Part shown: piece by piece, positions 34,399 to 46,631 of the stretch
Position numbering within the stretch: the first letter of the stretch is position 1
Layout: each line of letters starts with the position of its first letter
NCBI GenBank assembly: GCA_934047225.1
Contig: OW203988.1
Location: 1,488,001-1,552,000, forward strand
Source of the DNA: Ypsolopha sequella
Lineage: Eukaryota > Arthropoda > Insecta > Lepidoptera > Ypsolophidae
Direction: 5' to 3'
Length of the DNA stretch: 64,000 nt
The notes under the pieces: generated by a model
What the model saw: only the letters and a program-made list of their open reading frames with translations
What the model was told of the DNA's origin: nothing
Databases searched by the model: none
Made by a program: the position numbers and the translations under genes

Positions 34399-34977
34399 GT
34401 ATTTCTGTGTCTTAATTTCATTTTATTTTCTTTTCTTCAATAGTCCTGAAGGATTGATTATTACTTAATAACAGTTCTTCCTTTAATACAATTTAATATT
34501 TATAAATATGTATTTGTATATGCATACAAAAAACAATATACTAAGAATGTCCAGATATGTTGGAATGGGCAGAGTTAGGCATGTGTTTCTATATGTAACA
34601 AATTAGTATGTAGTATTTATAATTAAATACTTTACATATAATTTGATCGTGTACGCATTACTATATAATTTAAATACCTATTTCTTCGCTTTAGTTCATG
34701 TACCTAGGTACGTTTATTATTTGAATATAATTGTAAATTGTTAAATGTGTGTTAAATGTTACATTTAATTAGATTAATTATTTATGATTTGCTTAGGTAT
34801 GATGTACCTACATGGCAATATAAATCATTCATGTTCAATATCAAAAAAAGCCGCTTTGGATAAATCATATTATGATTCCGTTTTAATGCCGTCTCTTTTG
34901 CACGCGTGAAAAAACTCTGACTACATCCTACTTTCAAACCATTTTATGATTCACCCAAATCGGCCTTTTTAGATCCC

Positions 34978-35196
34978 CAGTGCGGTGAAACAATTAATGA
35001 ATGTTAGGTTGTGAAGTCGTGTGTGAGTTGGGATGGGTAGGTTGTTGTTTCTGATGGAGTCCGTCGTGTGTCCGTGTGAGGAAACAAAAAAAAATCTTCC
35101 ATAAGACTTAACCAACACAGACATACACCGGACTCCATCACAAGCAACACCCTACCCATCCCAACTCACACACAACTTGTTCGTTTCACCGCACTG
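34978..35196. mobile_element. Hairpin MITE, 219 bp
   Basis: The terminal inverted repeat starts CAGTGCGGTGAAAC and ends GTTTCACCGCACTG. Inner arms share GTGTGAGTTGGGATGGGTAG and GATGGAGTCCG. No coding sequence; the target duplication is not clear. Confidence 0.8.
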
Positions 35197-35289
35197 ATCG
35201 TTAAATCTTTTTCACCACCACTCACAAAAATCCAATGGACATGGGAAGAGTCTTATATATTTGATCATTTGTTGCCTATTACGGCCCAG

Positions 35290-35445
35290 CTAGTCTAGCA
35301 TAGCAAACCATATCAAGTTCGCGTGATACAGTGCTCTCTCACTCTGTTGATCTACTTAAAGAGGGATAATATATTACATATTGTTACAGACATATTGTAT
35401 CGAGAGGTTAAAGCTCGATATGGTCTGCTATACTAGACCCCCAGA
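35290..35445. repeat. Imperfect inverted repeat, MITE-like
   Basis: The left segment GTCTAGCATAGCAAACCATATC pairs in two pieces with GATATGGTCTGCTATACTAGA on the right. Noncoding. Confidence 0.6.
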
Positions 35446-36359
35446 TCTAAATAAGCAGAAATAGACTAACCATCTCCACATTATCAAGTAAGAAGGCCTA
35501 TTTATTGAAAATTTAACTATTTAAATTTTTGATATTTTTTAGTATTGTACTTTTATTATTGTTAATCATCCGTCAATTTTGGCTTCCCATAAAGATTGCA
35601 GGGTTCCGTTCACTTTATTTAATGTCACCATTAACTTCACTTCCATCGCGCGTAAATAGATTACCCAGGTAGGTAACTTCTACTTCCGTCTCCTATCCCT
35701 TGCATTCAGTCACCGCTTTATTTATTTGTAGCACCTAGTAATATACACAATTTTAATATATTTCATGAAATGAAAACTACCCCTTATCTCAGTTTATATC
35801 CTATAGATTCTCGAATGTTCACATGTTCAATGTTCACATATTCAATTGAGAGACACGAGGAATCGCTTCATTCAGTACTAACTGATTAATCAATTTCGTC
35901 GCTCAGTTCTATCGGGTTCTATCGAGCTTGCGAGCGTCATTCTCTAAGCTTAAATCAGTTACAAGCAATGTATACAGCAAGGACACTGTCAACTTTTCCC
36001 AGGAAACAGGAAAATTTAAAGGACGATAGACAAAATAATGATTCGTTCACTTTGTTACCCTGAAATCTTAAAACTAAACGAAATTTTAGTCAAAGAAAAA
36101 GGAAGCAGTATTTGTTAGGGGTGAGAGGAATACTGGGGGATTCCCTTGTGACAAGGGTGTCACAGGAGTGCTCCTTTCTCCCTCTCGGGCGTCCTGAAAA
36201 AGCCTGGAGTCTGCGAACTCTTTTAGGCTATCGACACGTCTTGAGCGTGCATTGAGGGGAATTTTGGTTGTCCAAACCTCAGCGGGGTAATATGCCTTGT
36301 GGGGGTGAGGTCGTCAGTAAGGTCCTGATTATCAAATTGCCATGGTGACAATCAAAGGA

Positions 36360-36505
36360 ATGGCCCTAATACAATCCATCCATACCCCTAGGGGCACTTA
36401 GAGTAGTTTATTGGAACACAGGAGTCATCGTCGGGAAGCTGGCGGACCTCCGCACCCTCGCCCATACCCTAAACGCGCACATCATCCTGCTAGAGCCATC
36501 TATGT
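36360..36505 (+). mobile_element. LINE endonuclease N-terminal scrap
   Basis: The + frame reads YWNTGVIVGKLADL then HTLNAHIILLE, similar to the start of the APE-type endonuclease of jockey/CR1-like LINEs (the WN..G...K..EL pattern). No downstream domain follows. Confidence 0.45.
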
Positions 36506-38262
36506 GATTATTTTAGAAGGTATCCGGAAAATCCTGGAATACAAGTCATTGTTTTGTTGGGTACTTTACTTTTTTATTATCACCTTTGTTACTAACATAA
36601 TTTCCATAAAGTTTCATATATATTCTCGAAACAACTTTCTTTTCTTGCGTATTGGCAAATTATTATCACATGAATATAGCTACATACGAGCATCACTGAT
36701 ATAGTATGTAGGAATGCACGGACAGACAAGGGCGCAAATGCTTGCAATTGATGAAGTTTCGCCAAAGATGTTGCTAACCGCCAGATTCTGCAGGGTTTCA
36801 ACAGTTTCTGGATTTATTTTTGATGCTATTGTATGATATATTAGGTATACTGCTTCTTTTTACTTTGATTGAAATTTTGTTTAGTTTCAAGAATTCAGAG
36901 TCTAGATTTGCAAATGAATCATTGTTTTGTCCTTTTAATTTTCTTGTGATAATAATTTCTTTTCCACTCAAAGGTTGGCTAGAAGAAATCGCTTCAAGTG
37001 ATAAGTCCACTTAACTACAAAATGTTGTTTATAAATCTCTGTTTTTCTTTTTAATATGTCTGTTATGTACAACAAAGAGTCCTTCAGTGAAACCCAGGCT
37101 CAAGAACTAGTATGTTTTCTAATGATACTTATTGGGAAAAATCGGTGCAAAAAATCCCAAAAAAAAACAAAAAATTTTGAAAACTTGAATGTCTATGCAG
37201 CTTGGTAATAATTATCAATATATCATAACATAAGTAATTAAAATATGTTTAACATTCTAATACGGAACCCTCAACGGGTCATTTTGACTCAAACGTAACG
37301 GATTACTTATTTCAAAATTAAAATTACACATTATAAAGGTTTCTTTGAACAGCGCAAGACATTTTTTATCAATAATCACAGTCGTCTAACGAGTACAATA
37401 AGACTATTTAAAATCGCTGACAGACGGACACGGTTTGCGTTTCATCACGTAACTCTAAAAGAACTAAGAAAATCCTTATTATATTTTTGCACCTATAAAA
37501 AAAAACATTTCTCTTTCGTTAAAGGAACTTTTCAAGCAGAAAGTAGTTAACTTGTGAGAAACCTTATGAAGTGTTTGGTCTAATAAAAAATACCTTTCCG
37601 CATTTTATGTTGAAACTTAACAAAATAACATAAATCATAACCGCGATATAAAATTCTAAGTTCTGAACATAATTCATGCCAACGCTGCAGCGGTGCGCTA
37701 AAGTTTTTCAACCCTTTTGACTTGCCAACCAAAAGCAACTCTTAATTACCACAATTTTAAGGGCTCTGGCGACGACGAACGTTTTTTCCGCGACTCTTCA
37801 AGTCTTCACGGCATCTGTTTCGAGATGTGAGAGCGGTGCTCTTGAGTTTTTGTGTTTGGTGCAAGTGAAATACTTTTTGTTTAATTTAATGGGAAATAAA
37901 TTAAAGTATATTCCTTTAAACAAAGACTATAGAAAACACTATATTACATAGAGAACCTTATTTAAAAAAAAAAACATCCCGATCAGAGCAGATTTACTTT
38001 TAGTCGATTAATTACTATGAATTCACCATTTTGTTATTCTTTATCAAGCTTTTTTTCTGGTTGTACATACTGTAAAATATTAGTTTGAACAACATTATCT
38101 CTACCTGTTACCGTTACGATGACACCTAAATATGATACTACGGCACCAACTAGCGATCAGAAACCACCTAGCCGTAAACCAACCCTGAGATTAGTACTTG
38201 TTTCAGAGATACGAGTAAATAAAAGACGGGAAATTATTAATCGGGCGAATAAAATATAATTA
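36506..38262. other. AT-rich region without recognised gene
   Basis: I see no exon pair, domain motif or named repeat beyond a TACGGAACCCTC scrap at 37258. Open frames here have the composition of AT-rich noncoding DNA. Confidence 0.4.
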
Positions 38263-38427
38263 GCGACTTGAGCAGTCGTAGCAGAGTGTTTAATCGCGCG
38301 CGACGCCACTAGTTGAGGAGCGTGACGTACCGTTTAATCGCAAAAACATCGTGTCACGCCCCTCGCACTTGTGATTCAACTAAGTTGCGTCGTGCGCGAT
38401 TAAAGACTAAGCTACGATTGCAAGTGT
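38263..38427. mobile_element. Hairpin MITE
   Basis: Arms about 38263-38316 and 38377-38426 share TTTAATCGCGCGCGACGC and CTTGCAATCGTAGC-like ends with a few mismatches. It is followed at 38480-38605 by the reverse copy of the repeat at 13845-13960. Confidence 0.65.
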
Positions 38428-39157
38428 CTGGAATAAATACCAAAACGTGCAACTAAAAATACTGAGAGGGCGAAATTTAGGTATGAAAATATTTCACCAA
38501 AAATGGGTGCTACGACGAGCGAAGCTAGAAGGAGCGTGTAAGGTTTACATGTAACATAAAATAAGGAGCCAAACGAAGCGAAGCGACGTCCCTATTTTCA
38601 TAACTTAAAATTAAATTGTTATTAAAACAGAAAATTGTTCGCCTGAGAATTATTCAACTAAACTCAAATTTGTATTTTCATGTTGCCGTTTTCAACATTT
38701 TTATTCGTCCACAGTCTTTCACTCATTTAGTATTTTAGTACGCTATATCATGAACGAAATCATCCATGGCTATATGTATTATTTTTACACCTTAAATTTG
38801 AATTTTATTTGCTCGTTTAAATACTAGCCATAATAGAGTGCACAAACACTATATAAACATTTTAAAAAAACAAACGACCTCCCCTGTTCTGCCGTGGTTA
38901 AAATGAAATGTAATAGATGCCTTATGTTCATGTTTTATCCTTTCTGTTTTATTTTAATATCTTTTCTATTCACTTTTGTCACTTTCTTATTTTATAATTT
39001 TTTAACTTATTTTTCTTATATTTGTTAAATCGACTTTAATTTTATTAACAAGAAACTTAAATAACATAAATAATACTAAATTATAAATAATACTTATTAC
39101 ACTAACTACAAAGAATATCAAATTAAAAATAGACTAAATTAAATGAAAAATATTGTT

Positions 39158-40868
39158 TTAATCGCTGCCGCAGGGGAGCGTCCCCAGCAGGCTGGTGGCG
39201 TTACCTCGTTGGATTGCGAGGCTTATCCGCTGTCCGAGGTAGGCCCCAGCCCGCCGATCACCAGAAGCGTCGACCAGGCGCGAGGAAATTCCTTGGAAAA
39301 GTCGTCGCGCTTCTAGTCCCCATGGCCCAAGAGTTTCTACCCCAAAAGGCACAAATATGTAGCCATCCCTTAAAACTGCATATGTGCGCCTCTTGGAGGC
39401 CTCTGCTGCAGCTGCTGCCAAGCCAGTCCTAGTGGAGGTCGCATTGATGCGGGATGGGGCCAGTGTATCTACACAGGTCGCGTCCCACACCAATGGCCGC
39501 CCGTTCTTCCAACCTAAAAGAGTCATCCCGTCGGGTCTCTTGCCGTCATCACGCACCAGACCTGGAGGTTCTAGGGTAGCTGGCACGTTAACGCTGGCAA
39601 GAGCCCGGTGGATGATGTCATTAAGGCTGGCGTGACGTGATAGACGCCCAGCACTAAGCTGGCATGAAAGGCCATGATGACCAAGCTGGTCGACACTAAC
39701 TCCGCAACGGCAGCGATGTGCTTCGTTTATTTTGGCACCAAGGCGCAGACTTACAGCCAGAGTGAAGGTCGTCCTGTCCAGTAAGGTGCCAATATTGGTT
39801 GAGGGGATCGCGTTCAACCAATAGCCTGATTCACGTTCATTAGAGGCCAAGAGACGAGCCCGGTCCGCGGGCTCTTGTGCAGTCTCAATTAATTTTTTTT
39901 GTACTTGTGTAGAGAGAGGCTCGTCCCACAGCCTCTGGGATGACGTATTGAATGGTAAATTTTGGTCCGCCGGAAAAGCTCGCGTCCAAGCGCTTCTCGC
40001 TTCAGCCAAGCCCGAGACCTCAACGTCACCGAGTGACGAGTTAGTGATACTACCGAAGAGGTCTCGTGTGCCGTGGGCTGATGACAGGAACGCTGGGAGT
40101 GCCACACTCGAAATTTTTCTAATATCCAGGCCACCTAACCTGACTGGTAGGCTTGCCTGGGTTCAGCTGCGTTCATCTAACGGGCAATTTATAATTTCTG
40201 TCATCGTACTTTGAATAATCTTGTCCATGGTGGTAAGAAGAGTATCATGTTTCCAAAGGGTAGAACAACAAAGGATATATGTGAATTTGGGGACGAACAT
40301 GCAGTACCTGATAACGAACAGTGCCATGTGGGGGTTTATCTGTTTGAGGCGTCCAGATGACTCTCTGAATTTGGTAATTTCATCTTTAACATATCCAAGA
40401 ATAGATTCGTCTAAAATTGGTGCACCTAGAAGGCGAAGCGATTCGCTATTGAGAATTTTGATATTTGGTGCGAGATTATTAAATTGTGATTTGATTTCAA
40501 TTCTCGCTTTATCTGGTACTGTTTCTGATATGTATAACTCACATTTTGATGCATTTAGTTCTAGGCCTATAGATTTAAATGAGTTTACTAGGTTTTCAAG
40601 GTCCTTAAGAACAGTAGTGGCTTCACCTCCTAAGGTGCCGTCATCTAGGTACCAAACATTCAGTTTAGAATTGAGTTTAGATATAATTGGATGAATAGCC
40701 AAACTGAAGATAGCCGGTCCCAAGGGGTCAAAAGGTGGTTCCTATAAATTAATTTTGTGGGTGCACTGTAGCATTGCCAAAGATAGCTGAAGGTCGCGGG
40801 AATATTTTCTTTAATTTCTGCCCCTATCTACGGAGTTGAAAGCATTCTTCACATCCACTAAATCGACT
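39158..40868 (-). mobile_element. Non-LTR element with restriction-like endonuclease, broken
   Basis: Read on the minus strand: an RT block with LVDVKNAFNSVDR (near 40855), a decayed stretch, GPAIFSLAIHP, then the catalytic box WYLDDGTLGG (near 40650), LRLLGAPI, an in-frame TGA at 40163-40165 where relatives would be expected to have tryptophan, QASLPVRLGGLDIRK, and a C-terminal domain with a CRCG...GHHGLSC zinc motif and RPDG...WDATC. The last pattern (RPD, 12-14 residues, D) is that of restriction-like endonucleases in R2-type elements. The stop is at 39158-39160. The N-terminal half is missing. A second copy is at 60091-60650. Confidence 0.82.
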
Positions 40869-41229
40869 TAAATAATTTGTTACTAAATTAACGTGTACTT
40901 GTTACTTTTATTGTTACAGAATATTTAAAATAAAAAAATAACTTTATTTCCCATAACCGCTAGTTTTATAATCTTACACCGTGACGGGCAGCAGGAAAAA
41001 GAAAAATTCTTTAAGGAATTCACCGCAGCATTTTAAAGCGACATTATAAATGAAAGCAAATTTTCTGAATGTCAAGTTTCAAGTGTACGAAACCTTTCTT
41101 GCTTGGCTTAAATTTGTATTAAAGATTTATTTATATGAGATTTTCATGCAGGTTTTTTTACTACGGGTATCGGAAAGTTAAAGTTGAAATCAACGATACA
41201 CAATCATGTGCTGTTGAGGTTGTAAAACA

Positions 41230-41311
41230 TAACGTTAACTAAATTAAAGGTAAGTGTATTTAATTTATGCAGCAATATATAGGTAAAGGTACATACGATT
41301 CCAACGATAGG
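41230..41311 (+). repeat. Dispersed repeat that was the target of element A
   Basis: TTTAATTTATGCAGCAATAT and TACGATTCCAACGATAG match 60915-60972 and, more loosely, 3850-3890. The sequence resumes after element A at 54375 and again matches the 61130-61190 segment (ATTAGTCTTGCxAAGAAGAAGG). Confidence 0.65.
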
Positions 41312-41987
41312 TGTTAAGAATAAAATGTATATTTTTAGAACGCATCAGTCGAGTGTTCGGTCAACGATGTTGTTTTTTGTGTGTGGTAACACTTCTCCCT
41401 CTTGGAGCTGTCAAAAACCTGGGATAGGACGCTTTTGGGAAAAGATCGAGGTCGATTATAATATTAATGGTTTAATACAAGGGAAATCGATGTGGGCATC
41501 GTAGAAAACATTATTGGGTCAGGGTCTGACAATATTTTGGCGTGAAGGCCACTTTTATTCTATTTCCTGTGTGTGTGTGACATAACCTGAACACGCGGTG
41601 TGCAACAAGTGGACTTGTCAATTACCATTTCTTCTGGGTTTGGATGCATCCCGGGGTAGGTGGGTCGTGTTTAGATTCTTCGTGGAAGGTGAACCACGTG
41701 CCACAGCACCGGAACGCCTTGGAGTCCACGTGCGGAAGGACTTCGTGCGAGGACTAGCTGATGAGGTCATCATACAATTGTCTGGTAGGACATTTTGTAC
41801 TATATTTTGTAGAATATAAGATATTTGTAGAATATAAATCTGGGACAGCTTATGGGCCCCTGTTCCAGCTGCTAATATCGCCCTTTATCATACAATTTGT
41901 GGTATCTGAGCGTGGTTATGGAACCCTCGCACCAGTGACGCCGATGCCCGTCACTAGTCAGAAACATTACCACTCTTTTATCAAACA
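41312..41987 (+). repeat. Element A 5' LTR
   Basis: Intact 676-bp LTR. It is followed by TTTGGTAGCATGATCGTGG (41990-42008), a plausible primer-binding site because it starts with TGG. Confidence 0.93.
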
Positions 41988-42703
41988 ATCTTTGGTAGCA
42001 TGATCGTGGTTAATCCCACTTTTGGATTATATACATTTAAACAGCGGAACTGGGCGGCCCCAGTGTTATTGAACTGTTAACATAGCTAGGCTATTTACAT
42101 GTTATTGATGTAGCAATTACAAATTGGATTTGTTTAGTGCTTTGAGTAGATAATTGATAACTGGAGGGTACCACATTGATGTGGTTCAGTAATATCAGTA
42201 TAAATTGTTAATTTAGTACATGTCAAGTGTTCTTGTATTACAATAACATAATCATATAACGGTTTATATTATAGATTTGGAAATCAACTTGTTAGCTAAT
42301 ATACTGTTATCTTGGCTTGAATGTATGTACTTACAAGGATGTATACGAGTGCATAGTGGAATGTGCATTCGGGTTTGTGTGTATTGTATACACCAAATAT
42401 AATTTAAATTTGGTAATGTTGTAATAGGTAGGGACCTATTTGTTTGTTTTGTATTGCTGGTACAATATATATTGTAATGGGGAATTACATTTGATAAATA
42501 ATTAAATTCTAGAATTAGGTAGGAACCTATTTGTTTGTTTGTATTACCGGGACAGTACATACATTTGTGATTGGGAATTAAATTTGCTAATTAAATTCTA
42601 TTTATAGGTAGGGTATCTATTGAGCAGTGCTTCTGTATTTGTGCCTTGTCAGGGTGTTTGCTAAATAGTTTTATTTATAAATTTCCCGGTTCATTGCGGC
42701 GAG

Positions 42704-44428
42704 ATGTCCAAGTCTCACAAGGCTGCGTTTGCGAAGGAGCTCCGCTGGTTTACGACCGTCCAGGGATTGCTTTCTCGTTCGGATCGCGACAATGCAATCC
42801 TGGAGAGAGCCGAGCGGATGCATCAGCGGCTGGCTGACGCAGAGGCGGCTGTGGCAGCACTGCAGGAAAGTGACGGGCCTATGGATAGGTATGTTACGGA
42901 TTTGGCTCAGATAAAAGGGATTTATGATGATATAACAGAGGCGGCCTCCATGATCAAAAAGCGACAATCGGGCAGCCCGTTTGTTGGCACACCTAGACCA
43001 ACAGATGGCGCCACTGGTAAGGCACTGGTTATAAAGTCAAATAATATTGCTGATCTAAAGAGGCAAAATTCAGGAGGTCCTGTAGTTGTCACGCCTCAAC
43101 CGGTAGATGGCGTGTCTGGTAGTTTGGCTAGTTTAGAACTAAATAAATTCAATGGGAAAATGGAAGAGTGGGTTTCTTTTAAAAATATGTTTAATTCATT
43201 AGTAAATTCTAGGGTAGATTTAACAAAGGGGCAAAAGATGGCATATTTGATGTCAACATTGGAGGGCGAGGCCAGGTCGCTCATCCAGCACCTCAGGGTG
43301 GAGGATGATCATTATGATATAGCGTGGGGCTTATTAAATGATAGGTATCAGAACATGCGCTTACTGGCGGATGCGCATGCGTCTCAATTGTTGACGTTAC
43401 CTAGGGTAACTGACCGGGCCCAACTAAGGTTGCAGTTGCTGACCCCGGTCACTGTGGCGTGTAATGCCCTTAGAACATTAGGTTTACCGGTGGACGAGTG
43501 GTCGTTTTTACTCGTTCATATTATTTTAGGTAGGTTGCCTAATGACGTGAGGTCACGTTTTGAGCGGGTGTCCGCAGAAAAAGATGGCAGCACTGTGCCT
43601 AAATTTACGGACTTAATGAAGTTTCTTGAATATGAAGCTAGGGTAGCAGAAACATCACAGCCGGACTTGGCGCCATCTGGGGCGCAATCATTTTCGTCTG
43701 CTGGCTCATCGGAATGTGGGGAGCCCAGACAACCGCAGCAGTCGCGGGGACGCGATATTGCGCGTTTGGCGGCGGTCGCCGTGATCAAGAGGTCATCGAC
43801 CTGTTTGCAGTGTGGCCATACGGGGCATGACCTGCTGAGATGTCAGCAGTGGCGAAACCTGCACGTCACCGAGCGGCGACGCATGGTGAAGCGTAAGAGC
43901 CTGTGTTTCGGTTGCTTAGGCAATCACTTCGAACGTGATTGTCCCGAGCCACGACGTTGCAGTGTGTGTGAGGGTCTCACCATTTATTGTTGTGTGCCAA
44001 CAGATCTGAAGCGGTTTCACCGGTCCCGCAGCGACGGAGCCCTACGGGCGGGGGTGCTTCAGGGAGAACTCCCCCCCCCCTTGGACAACGGGGGTGCGTC
44101 AGGGAGAACTTCCCCCCCCTCGGTCCAGGGAGGGCATGCTGTCGGGCAGAGCTCCCCTCCGTCGGAACGGAGGACTGCGGCGCGAGGCGCGCCCCCTCAC
44201 CGGGAGGTGAGTTATGTATTTGCGCGTGGACCCGTAGGGGGCATGCCTACGGGCTATCACACATATGGCCATGTTGTGAATTGGGCCCCTACGGGCGGGG
44301 GCCAATTGGAGTTGGCAAGGGCTAGGCCCCCCTCCCCGCGCCGGTTTCGGTGCCAGCTGGCATGGAGCACCGTGTTAAGACGGAGTCACGGGGTTACTCA
44401 CCGCCGTACCGTGAGTACCCGTGGTTAG
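42704..44428 (+). CDS. gag: Element A Gag polyprotein
   Basis: 574 codons from ATG at 42704. The middle (about residues 140-300) is a DUF1759-like BEL Gag core (LNKFNGKMEEWVSFKNMFNS; LIQHLRVEDDHYDIAW). Zinc knuckles follow near residues 367-430: CLQCGHTGHDLLRC, CFGCLGNHFERDC and a damaged third, CSVC. From about residue 425 the frame runs into a GC-rich, proline/glycine-rich repeat (44040-44200) unlike other Gag C-termini, which suggests the reading has left the original frame. Its role would be to form particles that package element RNA. Confidence 0.8.
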   Translation: MSKSHKAAFAKELRWFTTVQGLLSRSDRDNAILERAERMHQRLADAEAAVAALQESDGPMDRYVTDLAQIKGIYDDITEAASMIKKRQSGSPFVGTPRPTDGATGKALVIKSNNIADLKRQNSGGPVVVTPQPVDGVSGSLASLELNKFNGKMEEWVSFKNMFNSLVNSRVDLTKGQKMAYLMSTLEGEARSLIQHLRVEDDHYDIAWGLLNDRYQNMRLLADAHASQLLTLPRVTDRAQLRLQLLTPVTVACNALRTLGLPVDEWSFLLVHIILGRLPNDVRSRFERVSAEKDGSTVPKFTDLMKFLEYEARVAETSQPDLAPSGAQSFSSAGSSECGEPRQPQQSRGRDIARLAAVAVIKRSSTCLQCGHTGHDLLRCQQWRNLHVTERRRMVKRKSLCFGCLGNHFERDCPEPRRCSVCEGLTIYCCVPTDLKRFHRSRSDGALRAGVLQGELPPPLDNGGASGRTSPPSVQGGHAVGQSSPPSERRTAARGAPPHREVSYVFARGPVGGMPTGYHTYGHVVNWAPTGGGQLELARARPPSPRRFRCQLAWSTVLRRSHGVTHRRTVSTRG

Positions 44429-44639
44429 AGTACCACCCGCCGTACTCAGGGAGAGTTGGAGGCTACGCTCCCCCCAGGGTAGGGATGTGCACGCGCCAGC
44501 CGTATTACTGCCAGTGGACTGGTCCTGCACTCCACAGGTGGGGTAGCCTGTAACTAGCTTGTTCAAGCCATGAGTACGGAACCGCGGACGGTTCCGTTGC
44601 CTACCGCGATGGCTCGCGTCTAGGGCCCCAGGGGGGATT

Positions 44640-45915
44640 GAGTTAGGGTAAGGGCCCTCCTCGACTTGGAAAGTCAAGTGGCGCACCGATTAGTTTTGAA
44701 CCTGGAGGTTTCGTCGGTGCCGCTCCTAGGTATTGGTGGACTGGAGTTGAATCAGCGGCTGCAGCCATGGTTATAGACAATATTGTCGGCTGGCAGCCTT
44801 CTTTGGACCTTCCTCCGTCCATAATCTCATGCACGTCAGGTCTGCATCTGGCAGACCCACGTTTTGTCATCCGGCCCCAGTCGATGTTTTCCTGGGCGCG
44901 GATTTGTTAGGATGGATCCTATTTGGTTTTTAAAAGACTCTGGGTTCTTCTTCATTGGTGGAGGTATCCACAATTTTGGATATTCGATATTTGATTCGAT
45001 ACTTGGATTATTATGTTCGAACTTAGGAAATGACTTTCAAATGAACATATTCTGTTTGCAGATTTGGAGGATCCCAATATGATGGTGGTATTATGTTGAA
45101 ATACCAACCAGTCAATGATATTCACATATTTTGTCCCCAGCCGTGAGTGCAGAGGAGCGTTGGAGCGCATTGGTACACGGTACGTGTACTTCAGGCGGAC
45201 TGCATCAAGTTTAGACTTCGAGTTCTGTGCAAGGATCACGCCAGGCTGAAGTGAGCGGTTGCTCGTTTGAATCCTTTCACGGATTATGAAGGACTTCTGC
45301 GTTTCGGAGGCTGATTTTGGAGAGCTGACCTGCCATACGGAAGTCTTCATTCTTTGCTTCTACCCAAGACGGACCTTTGGTAAATATGTTGGTGTCGGAT
45401 TGACACATACGTAACGCGCACGGGGGTTTTTAGCAATCGCAACGCTCGGGTTGTGAAAGCATACCTTGTGTATTTGTGTGCTTGGCCACCAAGGCCATCC
45501 ACTTGGCAGTGGTGTCAGCTTTGACTACGGAGGCCTTCGTCGCCGCGTTGGATCGTTTCGTGTCGCGTAGGGGTTTACCTTCACTTATTCGTTCTGACAA
45601 TGGCACAATCTACAGAGGTACTGCTAATGATGTTGTTATTTTTGGTTATGTAAATAACTATGCTAGTTTAAGTTAAATCTTCGCCCGGAAAGGGGTAACT
45701 TGGCGGTACAGTCCCCCAAATTGCCCTTACTGGGGAGGGAATTTTTTGAAGCTGCCGTCAAGTTGGCGAAGACCCACCTCCGCTGCGTTATTGGGGAAAC
45801 TGTCCTAACTTTTGAGGAGCTTGCCACTGTTTATTGTAAAGTGGAAGCGGTCCTCAACTCTCGTCCTCTCTGTGGTCAGACAGGACTGAGCATCCTAGGG
45901 AAGGAAATTTAATTC
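44640..45915 (+). pseudogene. pol: Element A pol remnant (protease and integrase scraps)
   Basis: Near 44665-44920, scattered frames keep RALLDLESQ, SGLHLADPRFVI and PVDVFLGADLLG, the protease region of BEL pol, with frameshifts. RT and RNase H are absent. From about 45265 integrase pieces appear: PFTDYEGLLRFGGR, CLATKAIHLAVVSALTTEAF, RSDNG, and TFEELATVYCKVEAVLNSRP. Roughly 3 kb of pol is missing compared with element B. The purine-rich AGAGCGGGGGAC at 46101-46112 is the polypurine tract before the 3' LTR. Confidence 0.8.
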
Positions 45916-46112
45916 TTTTGAAGGATGTGAACTTGCTATCCTTGTTTTGGCGCCGGGGCCGTATATTAAAGTTGTTTCTTGGCGGAGACGGAACTCCACG
46001 CGTCGCAGAGGTGTTGATCGAAGGTTCGATTTTGTGACGAGCCATGACAACTTTCTCCCGTCTCCCGGTTGTATGAGCTAGTGGTCTGATTACTCAGCCC
46101 AGAGCGGGGGAC

Positions 46113-46631
46113 TGTTAAGAATAAAATGTATATTTTTAGAACGCATCAGTCGAGTGTTCGGTCAACGATGTTGTTTTTTGTGTGTGGTAACACTTCTTAC
46201 TCTCGGAGCTGTCAAAAACCTGGTATAGGACGCTTTTGGGAAAAGATCGAGGTCGATTATAATATTAATGGTTTAATACAAGGGAAATCGATGTGGGCAT
46301 CGTAAAAAACATTATTGGGTCAGGGTCTGACAATATTTTGGCGTGAAGGCCACTTTTATTCTATTTCCTGTGTGTGTGTGACATAACCTGAACACGCGGT
46401 GTGCAACAAGTGGACTTGTCAATTACCATTTCTTCTGGGTTTGGATGCATCCCGGGGTAGGTGGGTCGTGTTTAGATTCTTCGTGGAAGGTGAACCACGT
46501 GCCACAGCACCGGAACGCCTTGGAGTCCACGTGCGAAAGGACTTCGTGCGAGGACTAGCTGATGAGGTCATCATACAATTGTCTGGTAGGACATTTTGTA
46601 CTATATTTTGTAGAATATAAGATATTTGTAG
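46113..46631 (+). repeat. Element A 3' LTR, left part
   Basis: First 519 bp of the 3' LTR, ending in TGTAG (46627-46631), which is duplicated at 54213-54217 because of element B. Confidence 0.95.

Noticed and set aside
34978..35196. microRNA precursor
   Set aside because: The hairpin is over 200 bp with terminal inverted repeats, as expected for a MITE; no miRNA-sized stem-loop stands out.
36411..36704. 97-codon plus ORF
   Set aside because: It is frame-shifted relative to the LINE endonuclease reading at 36360-36505 and has no motif of its own.
39214..40694. Plus-strand ORFs opposite the restriction-like endonuclease element
   Set aside because: The minus strand has RT and endonuclease motifs; the plus frames are shadows.
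42671..42967. Host gene at the start of element A gag (antisense ORF)
   Set aside because: It is antisense to a Gag frame with a DUF1759-like core and zinc knuckles, and lies between matching LTRs.
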